A stretch of 64,000 nt of DNA from Mikrocytos mackini (Eukaryota > Endomyxa > Ascetosporea > Mikrocytida > Mikrocytiidae): positions 1 to 64,000 of the forward strand of contig JASNJN010000053.1 in NCBI GenBank assembly GCA_030180075.1. The letters run 5' to 3'. Of this stretch, positions 10,079-21,337 are shown piece by piece (within the stretch, counting starts at the first letter, position 1; each line of letters starts with the position of its first letter). Below the pieces are notes generated by a model. That model made no database searches, had not been told where the DNA came from, and saw only the letters and a list, made by a program, of their open reading frames with translations. The translations under genes and the position numbers were made by a program.

Positions 10079-11551
10079 TTACATGTAAAGATTATTTAAT
10101 CTTTGGTGTATAGCTTCGAAATTGTTAATTTTTATATCTTCCGTTATTTTTTCTACATCTCCCAGTCCCAAATCTTCTAAATTTACATTTAGTTCCGCTT
10201 TTAAACACACTGCATCATCGTCGAATATACTATACTCCCTCGAATCTTCCTCAACTTTTCCGATTGTTTTTAAAAATTTATGGTACAGATCTGCTTCTAT
10301 ATTATTCTTTTTGTTTTCTACCTGGTAAAAGAGTTCGTAGAAGTCAAAAATAAGTTCAGTGGTCTTCAAGTAGCATTGTTCTGCTTCCCTACAGCTAAAC
10401 AATATCTTGTAGTTAAACGAATCGAATTGGTCGAAGTGCACTCCCAAATATGACTTTCCTTCCAAGTTTACCAAGTCATGCTCAATCCCACCCATGGAAA
10501 CGAACTTATTGTACTCTTCTTCTAACTCGTAATACTTTTTAAACTCATCTAAAATTTTATTAGCATGTTTCTTAAAAGTGGCCTTATCTTGTATATCTAT
10601 GTATCTTTCTACTATGCTGTCTTCATCAAAATTTTCCATGTTAATGAATTTTCCTTTACAATTTTCATACTGTTCGTTGTAGAAATATCGGTACGAATCG
10701 TAGTCGTACAGCATTCGTCCGTAAATTTTACACCTAACCGTTTCCATTACATTGTCAAACGGCTCCCACATCATGAGAACTTTGTTGTGCTGTTGAATGA
10801 GTTTGTTGTACATGGATCGTTCCTCATTGCACAGCTTAATAGTCTTGTCCTTTTCCTCCGCGGTATGTTTATGTATAAAACCCAAATAAGCCTTGTACGG
10901 TTCTTTAATCAATGATTTCCAAATGTTCGAACTGTTGACTATGGCCCTTTCTTTGATCGCGCTATGGGTTACTAAAAGTTCGTTCAATTCGTAACAACAG
11001 CGCATAAACGGAGAAAGGACATCTTCCCTTCTGCAGTTCTTCATTCTATTCCGTACTCTTTCAAGCGTAGCGTCGTTGTAAAAACAAGAAGAAGTTTCCG
11101 CGCCTATAATTGCGATGGCAAGCTTGTAGTGGAAATTTAGCAATTTGTTCACATCTTCAATGCAGAAAAAGAATCTCGTGTAGCTGTCGTTGAACTTGTT
11201 GAAGAGGAGGTTTCTGTTTATGCTGAAAATAGACACAGCTGTGCAGTAGTTGCAAATTAAGAACGGTTTGAGTGTGTAGAACGGGATATGTGTGACCAAG
11301 TACTTTTCGCATTTGGGCTCGGTGCAGTCCATACAGAAGTATTTATGACAACCGTGACCGCAGTCTGTACATTCTTTCTTTTGGCCTCTGAGAAGACTAT
11401 CAACACAGGCCACATAGTCGGATTTTGTTAATTTTTGGTACTGGATCAGATATCCTTTTTCAGGACTGTTGACTTTAACAGAAGGCGGGCTCTCATCGTT
11501 AATGAAGTGTTCGATTGCTTGGCGGATCTCCGCGTCGAGATGTGGTATCAT
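10079..11551 (-). CDS. Cys/His-rich protein of unknown function (490 aa)
   Basis: I do not recognise this gene. The N-terminal part has a likely zinc-binding cluster at residues 61-105: CTDCGHGCHKYFCMDC, then PKC, a TH pair and CNYC. The rest is mostly helical with acidic coiled-coil-like segments (about 230-400) and more scattered cysteines. The order of a Cys/His cluster followed by helices loosely recalls FYVE-type vesicle-tethering proteins such as Vac1/rabenosyn, but the FYVE signature RHHCR is absent, so that is only a suggestion. There is one uninterrupted frame from an ATG at 11551. It runs tail-to-tail with the PP4R3 gene. Confidence 0.7.
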   Translation of the reverse strand: MIPHLDAEIRQAIEHFINDESPPSVKVNSPEKGYLIQYQKLTKSDYVACVDSLLRGQKKECTDCGHGCHKYFCMDCTEPKCEKYLVTHIPFYTLKPFLICNYCTAVSIFSINRNLLFNKFNDSYTRFFFCIEDVNKLLNFHYKLAIAIIGAETSSCFYNDATLERVRNRMKNCRREDVLSPFMRCCYELNELLVTHSAIKERAIVNSSNIWKSLIKEPYKAYLGFIHKHTAEEKDKTIKLCNEERSMYNKLIQQHNKVLMMWEPFDNVMETVRCKIYGRMLYDYDSYRYFYNEQYENCKGKFINMENFDEDSIVERYIDIQDKATFKKHANKILDEFKKYYELEEEYNKFVSMGGIEHDLVNLEGKSYLGVHFDQFDSFNYKILFSCREAEQCYLKTTELIFDFYELFYQVENKKNNIEADLYHKFLKTIGKVEEDSREYSIFDDDAVCLKAELNVNLEDLGLGDVEKITEDIKINNFEAIHQRLNNLYM

Positions 11552-12864
11552 AATAAAATTTTGAGAATTTGTTTTCGCGAAATGTTAACATTTTGAAAAG
11601 AACGGCTTTGAAATAACAGATTTATCAAACACGGGGAGTGATAGTTGTTCAGTTCATATGGAATTAGGCAAGTTTATTACAATTTCATTTAAGAAATAAT
11701 CTCTGTTGTTACAAACAAGTGCATAATCTTCTAAAAACGGCGCAAATTGAACAACAGACTAAGGATCAAAAAGTTAACAATAAGGGGAACTCTATTAATC
11801 AATATGCATACGCTATGGAGTTTACGAACCAACCTAAATTCCAATGTGTAATTTATTTGAATTAGCGTATTCAAACGTAGATTAAACAGAAGAACACCCA
11901 ACCAGAGCTAATATTCTATAACTTTAATGCCATAACTTTCATAGCACAGTAACACCAGGTACGGATGCGAACAAGGCAACAAGTTTCCAACAACAAAGAT
12001 AAACTTACAACTCCTTTCCCCAGCATCATTTGTAATTAAATCATCACTACAAGCAACAACTATCACAGCGGCGTTTTGATCCTGTGGGCGTCGTTCTATA
12101 AATATTAGCCTAATGTTCTACCCGTTACACTTGTCATCAGAAGAACAGCTACTTTTGCTATTCTTTAATAGTCAATTCAGAACAAACAAGGTCGATTTGG
12201 TTCTTATTGGAGTAGCAGGATAATATAAAGCTATGAAACGTTTTACAAGAAATTAAAAATAGCTGTATTTAAATGAAGGAAGAAGTAACGTAGAAAGGCA
12301 AATTCTAACCATAAGAAATATATTTCGCCTTTATGGAGAACAACTTGATTTCTAAGGGTCACTACTTGAATTCTGATACTTATTCGTGCCTATGGTCGTC
12401 GCAATAGTAAAAATAAACTTTCTATGGTTCACTCAAGGCTTCAATGTTCTAGGAAATAATTTTAAAACATCAGAATTCACACAAATTGAAAGCATACTGA
12501 TGTAATATATTAACCAAAGAATATATAATTAACACGAAGAATACATATCCAATAAAAGATACTCTATTTCCATTAGGAAAGAAAATTGCGGATAAACTTG
12601 ATAATTCAAATAGTTATAAACTAACACAAACGCATATTAAACCTTTCTAACTTGATGAAGGTCAATACAAAGAGATAAAGAGGCTAAATCGGATACTGGA
12701 CTGGAAAGCTTACGGCAAATTTCTGTAGAAAATAACTTAGATCCTTTAGGAGTATTCTACTCTTGATGAGATTTATTGTATTTTCTTCAAAAAACGAGGA
12801 CATTTTTGAATTTACAAAAGAGTAGTTATATTTAACTCCAAGTTTGAATTCAAAAAAAGATAGA
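11552..12864. other. intergenic, no gene seen
   Basis: A 1.3-kb AT-rich gap between divergent genes. No frame over 75 codons, no tRNA and no clear repeat ends were found. It presumably holds the promoters of both flanking genes. Confidence 0.5.
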
Positions 12865-13380
12865 ATGTTGTGTACTATCATTATCGGATACATCTTACTG
12901 GCGAACATTAATTTACATTCGAATCAAACAATAACATTTAAACACCCAAGTATGTTCGAAGTAGATAAAGCTGAATGCGAAAATGAAACAGAGAAGAATT
13001 TTGATAAAGCAATTCGAATTCCACAAGAAATAATTCGGTCAGACAAAAAGAAAACCAGAAAGGACAACAAATACATAATTGATAGGTCTGAAGATATAAC
13101 AATCAAGTTAGCAGAGAGAGTAGTTGTCTCTGAAAACAACAGGTATGGAATCAATCAAAATATAAAGCCTAACATTGTATTTGATAGAACATATAGTATA
13201 GAAGATGACTTAGAAAAATCAAGGGTTAAAATAAAAAACGAAAGAACAAAAAATAAAGAAGAAAACTGGAAATTGTATTGTAAGGGAATTTGTTCAAAGC
13301 GAAACCTTATCAAATATACTACATACATATTTTGCGTGTTAACCATGACTACGGTATTGTATTTCATTTATCATTATTAG
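12865..13380 (+). CDS. small secreted or tail-anchored membrane protein, unknown
   Basis: This is a protein of 171 residues from the ATG at 12865; the frame extends a few codons upstream without ATG. Residues 1-20 (MLCTIIIGYILLANINLHSN) form a good signal peptide or signal anchor. The middle is charged (many K, E, D, R) with no recognised domain. The C-terminus ends with a hydrophobic segment, YTTYIFCVLTMTTVLYFIYH, directly at the stop, like a tail anchor. Two hydrophobic ends around a charged body suggest a small membrane protein with a lumenal or extracellular body. The stop is followed by AT-rich sequence. No homologue is recognised; lineage-specific secreted proteins of this size are common in intracellular parasites. 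Confidence 0.55.
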   Translation: MLCTIIIGYILLANINLHSNQTITFKHPSMFEVDKAECENETEKNFDKAIRIPQEIIRSDKKKTRKDNKYIIDRSEDITIKLAERVVVSENNRYGINQNIKPNIVFDRTYSIEDDLEKSRVKIKNERTKNKEENWKLYCKGICSKRNLIKYTTYIFCVLTMTTVLYFIYHY

Positions 13381-13548
13381 GATAGCATAAAAGTCTACCT
13401 ATTGAAATCTAAAGACATTAAAAGATTCATTAGGACATTTTTAATGAAATAAATAACCAGTTTACTTTGTGATATTATAAATATCAACATTATTTTAATT
13501 CCTGTGTGTAAAATAAAGAAGAACCCGATTTATTAACATTCTATTAGC

Positions 13549-13809
13549 TTATTTTGCGTTTTCAATATCCAAAAATGTGTCTAAAATTTTGCTTAGCTTT
13601 TCCCATTCGCTTACAATATTTTCTAACACACCAACTTGGTAGCTTTTCTTTGTTATGTCTTTTAACTTCGTTTGAGCTTGTTCTATTCTTTCTTCAATTT
13701 TGTCTATTTCCTTTTCTTTGTTATCTTTAACTTTCTTTTTCTGCTTTCTTCGTTTGTTTTTCTTTTGTTTATATGGTTTAGGGTGATCTGCACTTTTGCG
13801 GCCACATTT
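13549..13809 (-). pseudogene. Lys-rich coiled-coil frame without start codon (fragment)
   Basis: A minus-strand frame of about 85 codons runs from just after a TGA at about 13810 to a TAA near 13550 and contains no Met. It begins KCGRKSADHPKPYKQKKNKR, then a very basic run, then an amphipathic coiled coil (EKEIDKIEERIEQAQTKL) and ends FLDIENAK. Codon choice and the heptad pattern suggest real former coding sequence. The missing N-terminus is replaced by the SINE-like unit whose T-run ends exactly there, so it looks like a gene cut by that insertion. Function unknown. Confidence 0.45.
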
Positions 13810-13811
13810 TC

Positions 13812-13990
13812 AAAAAAAATAACGGGGAGGTACACCCCCGCCTTACTCTTTTCCTTCATAACTTCGCAACGGTTGTTACGAAGGAAAAGAGCTTGTTTCC
13901 AAAATCCAATTTACCCCACCCCAACCACGGGAATCGAACCTACCAGTTCCTCGTAACCAGTGGATGATCCTACAGCTAGACCACATTCGG
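13812..13990 (-). mobile_element. tRNA-headed SINE-like or Pol III ncRNA unit (about 180 nt)
   Basis: On the minus strand a tRNA-like head starts near 13990. It has a perfect A box TGGTCTAGCTG (complement at 13973-13983) and a perfect B box GGTTCGATTCC (complement at 13930-13940), correctly spaced. The acceptor and T stems are degenerate, so it is unlikely to be a working tRNA; the loop would place GGT as anticodon. Downstream is a body with a perfect 12-bp hairpin (13846-13857 with 13880-13891). The unit ends in eight T residues (complement at 13812-13819), a Pol III terminator. Head, body and T-run together match the layout of a SINE or a tRNA-promoted small RNA. A simple tRNA pseudogene is the alternative. 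Confidence 0.5.
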
Positions 13991-14139
13991 ATATAAGTAA
14001 ATCATGCAAATATATAATTATTAAAGTAAAGTGTAAATGTCTAATACGTTGTTGTACAGAGTCTATTTTCATCCAAAAATAAAATTTTAACTTTTTTAGT
14101 TTTCAAATCTAAGCCATTACTACGGAACTTCTATAAAAC

Positions 14140-14760
14140 ATGAACAACAAACTTGACAAAATAAATTTGAAAACACACGTTGAAATACGTGTCTTAAACA
14201 AGCGACACGTTTGTTCAGAAATCACGAGGTACAGCAAAGAAGCAAGTAAGACAAAGATCTAAACAAACACACCAACAAGAGTATGCTACAAAGATATAGA
14301 GTACGCAAACTAACGAACGAAGAAACACGCTAGTAGTACAAACATAAGTAGAAGAGAAAGAAAACATTGATCTGTAAAACAAAATAAAACGAAAACCAAG
14401 AATAACGGGAAAACCCGAGAACCAAAGATATGAAAAAAAGAAAAGAACAAAAAGAGATACAAAGATATAGAATACACAAACTAAAAAAACGAAGAAGCAC
14501 GTTAGTATTACAGATAGACGTAGAAGAGAAAGCAAACATTGACCCATAAAACAGAATAAAACAGAAACCAAGAACCACGCCGACAAACCGAGAACCAATG
14601 ATGCGAAGAACGAAATGAACAATAAGATTAAAAAGAGATTTAAATAGGATTTTAAATAATAATGAAGACAACCAAAGAAAACAGAGACATNAAGAAGNCA
14701 TTTTTAGACAATATAATAGATAAGCTCGAAAATAACGACATTTCAATTACTAAATAATTA
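14140..14760 (+). repeat. A-rich tandem duplication over decayed coding sequence
   Basis: Two imperfect tandem units of about 170 bp lie at roughly 14290-14458 and 14459-14630. Both contain AAAGATATAGARTACRCAAA, then GAAGAARCACG, AGAAGAGAAAG and CCGAGAACCA. A short plus-strand frame starts at 14140 (MNNKLDKINLKTHVEI and on) and stops after about 40 codons. Another short one lies at 14661-14755 and contains ambiguous bases. The long hydrophobic minus-strand frames across it are just the complement of A-rich DNA. I read it as a degenerate, internally duplicated gene remnant. Confidence 0.35.
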
Positions 14761-16626
14761 TTTNAACNCNCAATTTNTTAGTTGCCCTACTTATTATTGT
14801 AGTTTTTATTATTATTAAATTGTTTTGAAAATATACCTTTGATCTTTGCCCATGTTTTTAATTTATAGTATAATATGTTTCTATGAAATAGCCGTTAACC
14901 TCAAAACAAACTGATTATACATAAAGAAATAAGGTTCTGATTGTTCTTCTATTAAATTTCAAAGTCTTTTTAATAAGTTCCTAGCGAATATGTCAGTATT
15001 ATAACTTTGTGTAACAATTTCCAGATCAATAAACTTTCCAATTGACTTTTGTTTGTAATATTATTATTATGGAAGGATATCATTCGTATGCAAGAGAAAG
15101 TGCTCACAAACAAGATATTCAGAACGAATTGGGAAGTCATCTCGCACCTTAATCAGAACACGTAATGCAGAAGATAATATGCGTGAATAGTGAATGTTAG
15201 AAGACAAACCGGTATATTATTTCTTTGTATTATAACTTCTACTTCATCCTTACGCTAATTGTGGAAGTTATTGTGTTAATGATGTATGACTGGGTTATAT
15301 TCTGTTTATGTTCCGTTTATATCAAGTATTCGTCTAATGGGAATAGTTGCAACCGAATTCGTGTTGTTATTGGAGCTGTATGGCTTGGTGGGTAGAAGTA
15401 GATAGTTTAAGAAATAAAATTTCAAAACATAGTGCAACCAAGCCATCAAACAATAGATCAATATAAACAAATAGTGCGTTTATATAATCAGGATAGCCAT
15501 GTATATATGTCTACACGAAGTATAAACCATAAACAAAAATTTAAAACTAAGTTGGATATAATTCCATATAATTCACTCTAGACAACACATATTACAAAAA
15601 CTAAACCGAGATCTGTTCTTTAACATAATAAAACGCAGCATACTATGACAAAAATCACTATAAAAGCGTTACAAAAAGTGGTTTCTTGTGGAAACTAAGT
15701 TTATCGTGTAGTTCTTCTTCGACACCTTTATGTGAAGGAAAGTTTCGAGTGGTATGCAACAGGGTCAAACCAAGGCAAAAATTTATCAATGTGTTCATAA
15801 AATTTTTAAGTAAATCTTTTCAAATGTTTTAGAGGTAAGTAAACTCAATGTCACAAAAGTTTGAACAGTTAGAGCCAGTGTTGATTTTAGGGTAATATTT
15901 TCATACCGTATCCCAAAACTATTTAAAACGTTAACATGTCATAAATTAGGGTTTGGCCATATATACGCATAACTAGGTGTAATCACGATTAATAAGTGCG
16001 AAGCNTAACACATCGTCATTAAAAATATCGTATTAAACATTAATTTACGCACCTTAATTAGTTTAAAATTGTTAATAAAATACGAAAAACAAATATTATT
16101 TAATGATTTATTTTCATGTTTTACATGAAACGATAAATTGGAACAACAAATTTTTGACTTTACTTTATCAAACGCCATAAAGTATTTTAATTATTATGAG
16201 TTGTCCCATGAAGAACAACTCAAAACTTAATGTCAAATTTGTTTATAGTATTTTCCATTAAATGGCTCATATTCGATTAATGATTTTAGCTATCTTAAAA
16301 CCACATATTCGAATAACAATATCTATTAAACCGATGAACCTTTAAAATAAAGATTCTGATTCCTTTAGATTTGTTTCAAAGCTTTCCAAACAATTCCGCT
16401 TATTTCTAATAAATATATTAAACAGATATCAATTAGAATTCTGGGAAATGTTTGGATGGAGATTGAGCAAAATTTGTATAGAAACAATAAGAAATTAAAA
16501 AAACTTAAAGTTTATATTAATAAATATGTTATGTGAAAATAATTAAAATAAAAGTTTGTATTATGTATTATACAATACATAAACAAATCATCAACAGTAA
16601 AAGTTTGCATCTAATTCAATATTTAT
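14761..16626. other. non-coding AT-rich stretch with a few ambiguous bases
   Basis: Nothing recognisable. Ambiguous bases at 14764-14777 and 16005 mark lower assembly quality. The sequence just before 16627 should contain the 3' end of the Helitron, but I could not recognise a CTRR hairpin end. Confidence 0.4.
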
Positions 16627-19600
16627 TTATTTTGTTGAGTGTATCTCTTCTAATCTGTTATGTTCCGATACTCGTGCTTTAACTTGAGGATTTTCTCCTA
16701 TTTTCATAAATCTTTCTAAAGAAAATGGACAAACTCCTAAATTTCCAAAATCCGTTATCCGGCTAAGAGCTACGTAGCTCAGCCCTGGACAAAATTCCCG
16801 TTTCCCAATATCTATAACCGCTCTTTGAAGAGTCATTCCTTGACTTTTATGGATTGTAAGAGCATATGCACTTTTAATGGGAAATTGTGTCCTATTTTTC
16901 TATAATCATAATCATGTTGCACGGTAATCTTTTGTATCGGAACTACTCAGGTTCGGTTGGTAATAATTTATTTCTTTTTTCAGACTCTATCAATAAGACA
17001 TCAGGAATATATTCACCCTCATACTGGCAAAAAATCANTTCCCTAAGTATCCCCATTGATCCATTGGCTAAACCCATCTCAACATTGTAGTTGTATGTTA
17101 AATAAACAGGAGAATTTAACGATAAGAATACAACAAAATCTAAATTTCCCAATAGATTGCTTTGAACATTCATCATTGAATGATGTGAATCTATTGCTCT
17201 GGAATAATATAATTTATCATTGGATTGCATCAACCTCTGATAATTATAAAGTTTTGTCTCTGCATTCGTTGAAAACAGTTTTATACAATTTGTTAAATCT
17301 TCCAATTTTCCATTTGTAATGAAATTATTTTTCAAATACTCCCAGTCCTTTTCAGTTGGCTTCCCAAAACGTAATCTTTCCAATATATCTACGAATCTTT
17401 TTGATGTGTCCGATTCCTGTCGCATTATTTTGTCCAGGATAAACACCTTGTTAAATTCTAGATATAAGCCATGGCCAACAATATCTTCAAATCTTGTCAC
17501 ATTCTTAGCATATAAGGGCATCCCTTTAACGGGTGGTAATTGAAAAATATCTCCACAGAGTATTACAGAAATACCACCAAATATTTGATCAGTTACCATT
17601 ATTGTTTTTAATCGCAAGTCTAGCCAGTACAAATCATAAGAACTCAACATAGAAAATTCATCAATTAGCAAATATTTTCGAATTTTCATTTCTTTTTGCA
17701 ATGATTTTAATGTATTTCCTCTTAGTTGTGTTTCTTTGCCTGTAGAATGGGCAGTTTAAATAATTTATGAAGAGTTGTAACATCGTTCCCAATATTAACT
17801 GCAGAAATTCCTGTAGTAGCACAAACTACCAACTTTTCCCCCAATAACAATTGTAGCTGTTTAATTAAAAATGTTTTCCCTGTTCCGGCTGACCCATATA
17901 TAATGGCTAATGTTCTGGATTTCTTTTTTAAATCATTTTCAAAATATTTAAATATATCCTTTTGTTTAGCTGTGAATGTTGTAATATGATTGGTGTCGAA
18001 CAATATATCGTCGTTTAAAGTTTGTGAATGGCTTTTTACATCATTTTCAAGTATGTACCTGTATTTGTTCAATAGCTATTGGTGTATAACTTGGGATTTT
18101 TCATTTGTTTGAGTATGTGCACGTTGGTATAATAAATTATAAATACGTTCTTCTTTGTCTTCATATTCAACGTCCGGCATTCCAACAATATCATGCAATA
18201 ATGAAAACAAATCCTCTTCATTCTGGTTGTTTGTTGGCTCGTCTGGACACTGTTCGTCATAATAATCTACATAACCTAGATTAGAATCGAATCTGCCAAA
18301 ATTAATGAATTTTGGGTTTTCGTGTGAAAAATCTTCCCATTCATCAATTATAGCTTGCTTCTCTACTTCGGAATATGTCTCTTTGAGTTTATATGTAAAT
18401 CCCACCCATGGTTTAAATTTTATAAGCTGTAGCAGACAATATTTAAAATATTGAGATGAACCCTTTGTGTAAATATAATTTGGAACAAATTTGATTACTT
18501 TATTTGTAACGTCTGTTTTTCTTTTAACCAATTTGTCATTTTTTATAAAATATCTCAATGTAAATTCATAGAGATTAAGATGGGATACATTTCTATTTCT
18601 GCTTCTATAGAAATCGATCAACTTCTTTTTTGTAATTGCATTATTATTTGTTGTTTGTGGGTTTAATTCTCTTGACTCAAACAGATTTATTGTCAAAAAT
18701 TCTAATGAAGATTTATACAATGGTAATCATTGAAGAATGTGTGAACATTCCATTAGACCAATATCGCGACCAGCTAGCACTTTTAAGATAGAAGATTTGA
18801 ATAAATTAGTAACCATTCTATCTTCATTACTTTTGATGAGCTTTTCAATATACGATTTCAATCCCAAAGAAGTAGGTTCTGTCTTTGTAACATATTTGTT
18901 AAGTATTCAACAACATGACTTTCTGATAAAATAAACTGTACGTCGACATTAGCTTTCCAGCCCAATATTTGGTAAATGTTGTGGGTATTTATTAAGGAGT
19001 CTTTGCGTTGAATATTATATGTTAAATAATCATTATTTGAATGATTTTTGTTGTAAATAAGTGTTGTCTGTTCAGTTACAGGCTTTGGAAATCCAAACCG
19101 ACATTTCTCTATTCCCCATTTCCTTTTCAAACAATATGATTTGGAACATTTTGTATGCCTGTAGCATTTTGTTGAGAGATCACTGTAGTATGACTCTAAT
19201 GATTTCATTGATAGTTGTGAAAGCAAAATACTACATGGGTGAGTATTAGCCTCAAATGGTTCGGTTGTTTTAGAATTGGTCGGCCATGGCCATGAAGTTG
19301 TTACGAGTTTGTCTATTGTATCGATAATTTTCTGTTCATTGTATTTCCAAGTTCTAAATCCGTGAGTATCAAGAAGTCCATTTTTGTTAAGAGAGTTGGC
19401 TTTTAAGAGACCATTCACTGTTTGTTCAAGTTTAAATGTTAAGATAACCCGAGAGAATCCATGGATATGGATCGTCCCCCGATGTTGGAATTCTATGCGA
19501 TACTAATACCATTCACTCGGATAAATTTTGTGGAATAGTACTTTTATAAAAGAAGCGAATCTTTTCATAAAAAACCAATCGATTAAAGAAGTGTAATTTT

Positions 19601-20786
19601 GCAAAGAAAGCATTCTTTTACACCAATCNGTTGGTAGGTCAGTTGTGAAAAGTTTAGCGAGATCGGCCCAGTATGGTTCTGCTGAAGAAAATGTGAAGAA
19701 AATATTTGGAGTACCCTTTTGCTCTATTATGTTTTGTAATGAACCTTTTACTGAATGCCAATAGCTAGCATTTCCCCGGACATTAGCGGTATAGTTGAGA
19801 CATTTTTCAATTAGCTTTTTGGATTTATAATTATTGCTCAATATTTCTTTTAGTGTATCAATTGTCATCTCTGAAATATCTATTTCCTTGGCTAGTAAAA
19901 CCTTGGTTTGGGTTAATAACCTGTGTCTTTCAATAAGATTATAAGCCCAGAAAATAAATAGTTTATTCTCAGAGAAAGGATATGTAGTTATATCATGGAC
20001 AGTATACGAAAATCGAAGTAGATGTTTTATTGATTCGGCCCAATCAACATCGTGTCGTAAACTTTTTCTGGTAAAGTCGCCGTCGGAAGTAGGGAAAAGA
20101 ACAGGAAAGCAGTATGTAGGCATAAATTCCGTTGTAAATTCATTTAGCGGGTCCTAGTTGAAGGCGTAGTCAAGAACACGTTTAGTGATAGTTGATTCAC
20201 TATTCTTTTTATTTTCATGACTGACAAAAGATTCATAAAAATTAGTGTCATCTTCTTCAACATATTCTTGTTCGTTCTTTTGGTTTGAATTTTGATTTAC
20301 TTCCTCTATAAATTCCGGACTAATAACAATATCCGAATAAGCAGGATTGTTGCGTTTAAGATAAATCAATGATTCTAATACTAATGTGGGACGTATCATA
20401 TGTTTAAATGGTTTGTTAGTTTCGTTATTCGTTCTTATTATATTTATCATTACATCATCAAGACTTCTTGGAAGTATGCTTAAGATGTTCTCGGAGGAAT
20501 GTATCATGTTAATACAATTTCCTTCCTTTCTACTACATGCATAATCAACATTATAAATGCGTATAAAAGGGATGGCACGAGATATGAGAATGGTTTCAAG
20601 GAAATTTAACTTCCTTAGACATAGATGAGGTATAGATGGGTTCATTTTATTAGACTGTGAGTATCGTTCTTTCCTCAAATTCTGGTTTCTTTTACAAAGT
20701 TCACAAATTGTCTGGCTAGGTTGTGATATGTTAGAAGGCCAGCGTTCATGACAATAAAAACAAACTACCATTCTATAACTTAACAT
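16627..20786 (-). pseudogene. Helitron Rep-helicase, frameshifted
   Basis: This was a rolling-circle replicase-helicase. The N-terminal part (20786-20154) has zinc-finger pairs CFYCHERW and CELCKRN, then a conserved LPRSLDDVMINI/NNPAYSDI block typical of Helitron N-terminal domains. After an in-frame stop come 20123-19503 and, after one more stop, the HUH motif: RIEFQHRGTIHIHGF at about 19450-19490, the metal-binding H-x-H. The helicase part shows Walker A GSAGTGKT (near 17890), Walker B LLIDEFSML, motif III GDIFQLPPVKG, and the final VALSRI motif at about 16770. Frame changes occur near 18860, 17710 and 16900. The nickase tyrosines are in the stop-ridden zone and I could not confirm them. 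Confidence 0.8.
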
Positions 20787-20881
20787 TTCTTTTTCAAAAT
20801 CACAAATATGTTTAATATTGTCACTGAAAGTTTTATTAAACGAACCCGTGTAAGATTGTACTATCTCTGTTTTTATAACTT

Positions 20882-21337
20882 TTATCTCATCGGTTTCTTT
20901 TTAGGTGTAATATTGCATATTTTAATCTTTTTCTTATTCCTTTTCAATTTAAAGTTGAAAGATGGATTTAGCCAATTATCGAGATCATAAATAGAATCGT
21001 AGTGTACCCTGTTTTTATATAATAAATTAACCACGACCGAACCTGACTCATTTATCGTATTTCTCAACTTAAAATTTTCAAACACTTGAATCTTTAAATC
21101 CAGGCAACGTGCTGTATAGATGATAGCGACGTGGTCAGCCCATTCCCCTTGACGTGCCTGTCTTTTAAGATAAGCTTCAAATTCTTCTGTAATAAACTCC
21201 TCAAACTCCCGTCTGTGCTCATTTAAAAATCCCGTTGTACATTCTCTAATGTACATGTGCTCGTCTTGTGTTTTGTATAATTGGTGTGAGATAGAACGGT
21301 AAAAACAGTTACCGTCCTTTTGTATTCGTTGAATCAT
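20882..21337 (-). CDS. OTU-family cysteine protease, Helitron-associated
   Basis: This 151-residue protein has a complete OTU fold signature. The catalytic block IQKDGNCFYRSIS gives Asp8 and Cys11, and VHYDSI gives His112 near the C-terminus. The spacing matches OTU deubiquitinases. The end is basic (KRNKKKIKICN), possibly a nuclear signal. It is an intact frame even though the neighbouring Rep-helicase is broken, so it may be a remnant of the Helitron or a captured gene under separate selection. OTU modules in transposons are thought to remove ubiquitin from element or host proteins; the role here is inferred. Confidence 0.7.
   Translation of the reverse strand: MIQRIQKDGNCFYRSISHQLYKTQDEHMYIRECTTGFLNEHRREFEEFITEEFEAYLKRQARQGEWADHVAIIYTARCLDLKIQVFENFKLRNTINESGSVVVNLLYKNRVHYDSIYDLDNWLNPSFNFKLKRNKKKIKICNITPKKKPMR

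Larger units (their letters stand above)
16627..21337 (-). mobile_element. degenerate Helitron (RepHel plus OTU frame)
   Basis: Reading 5' to 3' on the minus strand, the order is OTU protease frame, Helitron N-terminal domain, HUH Rep domain and Pif1-type helicase. This is the gene content of animal-type Helitrons that carry OTU. Terminal TC and CTRR signals were not located, so the limits given are those of the coding parts. At least three in-frame stops and three frame changes are present in RepHel, so this copy is not autonomous. Helitrons of this type are frequent in arthropods, which fits transfer between host and parasite, but that is inference. Confidence 0.75.

Noticed and set aside
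10079-11551. FYVE-domain vesicle tethering protein
   Set aside because: There are Cys pairs and a helical tail, but the RHHCR core is missing and the spacing differs. It is left as unknown.
13920-13990. Functional tRNA-Thr (anticodon GGT)
   Set aside because: The A and B boxes are perfect but the acceptor, T and anticodon stems have several mismatches, so a tRNA-derived element is more likely.
14215-14746. Hydrophobic minus-strand frames of 135-138 codons
   Set aside because: They are the complement of an A-rich, tandemly duplicated plus strand, and their Phe/Leu/Val richness is a composition artefact.
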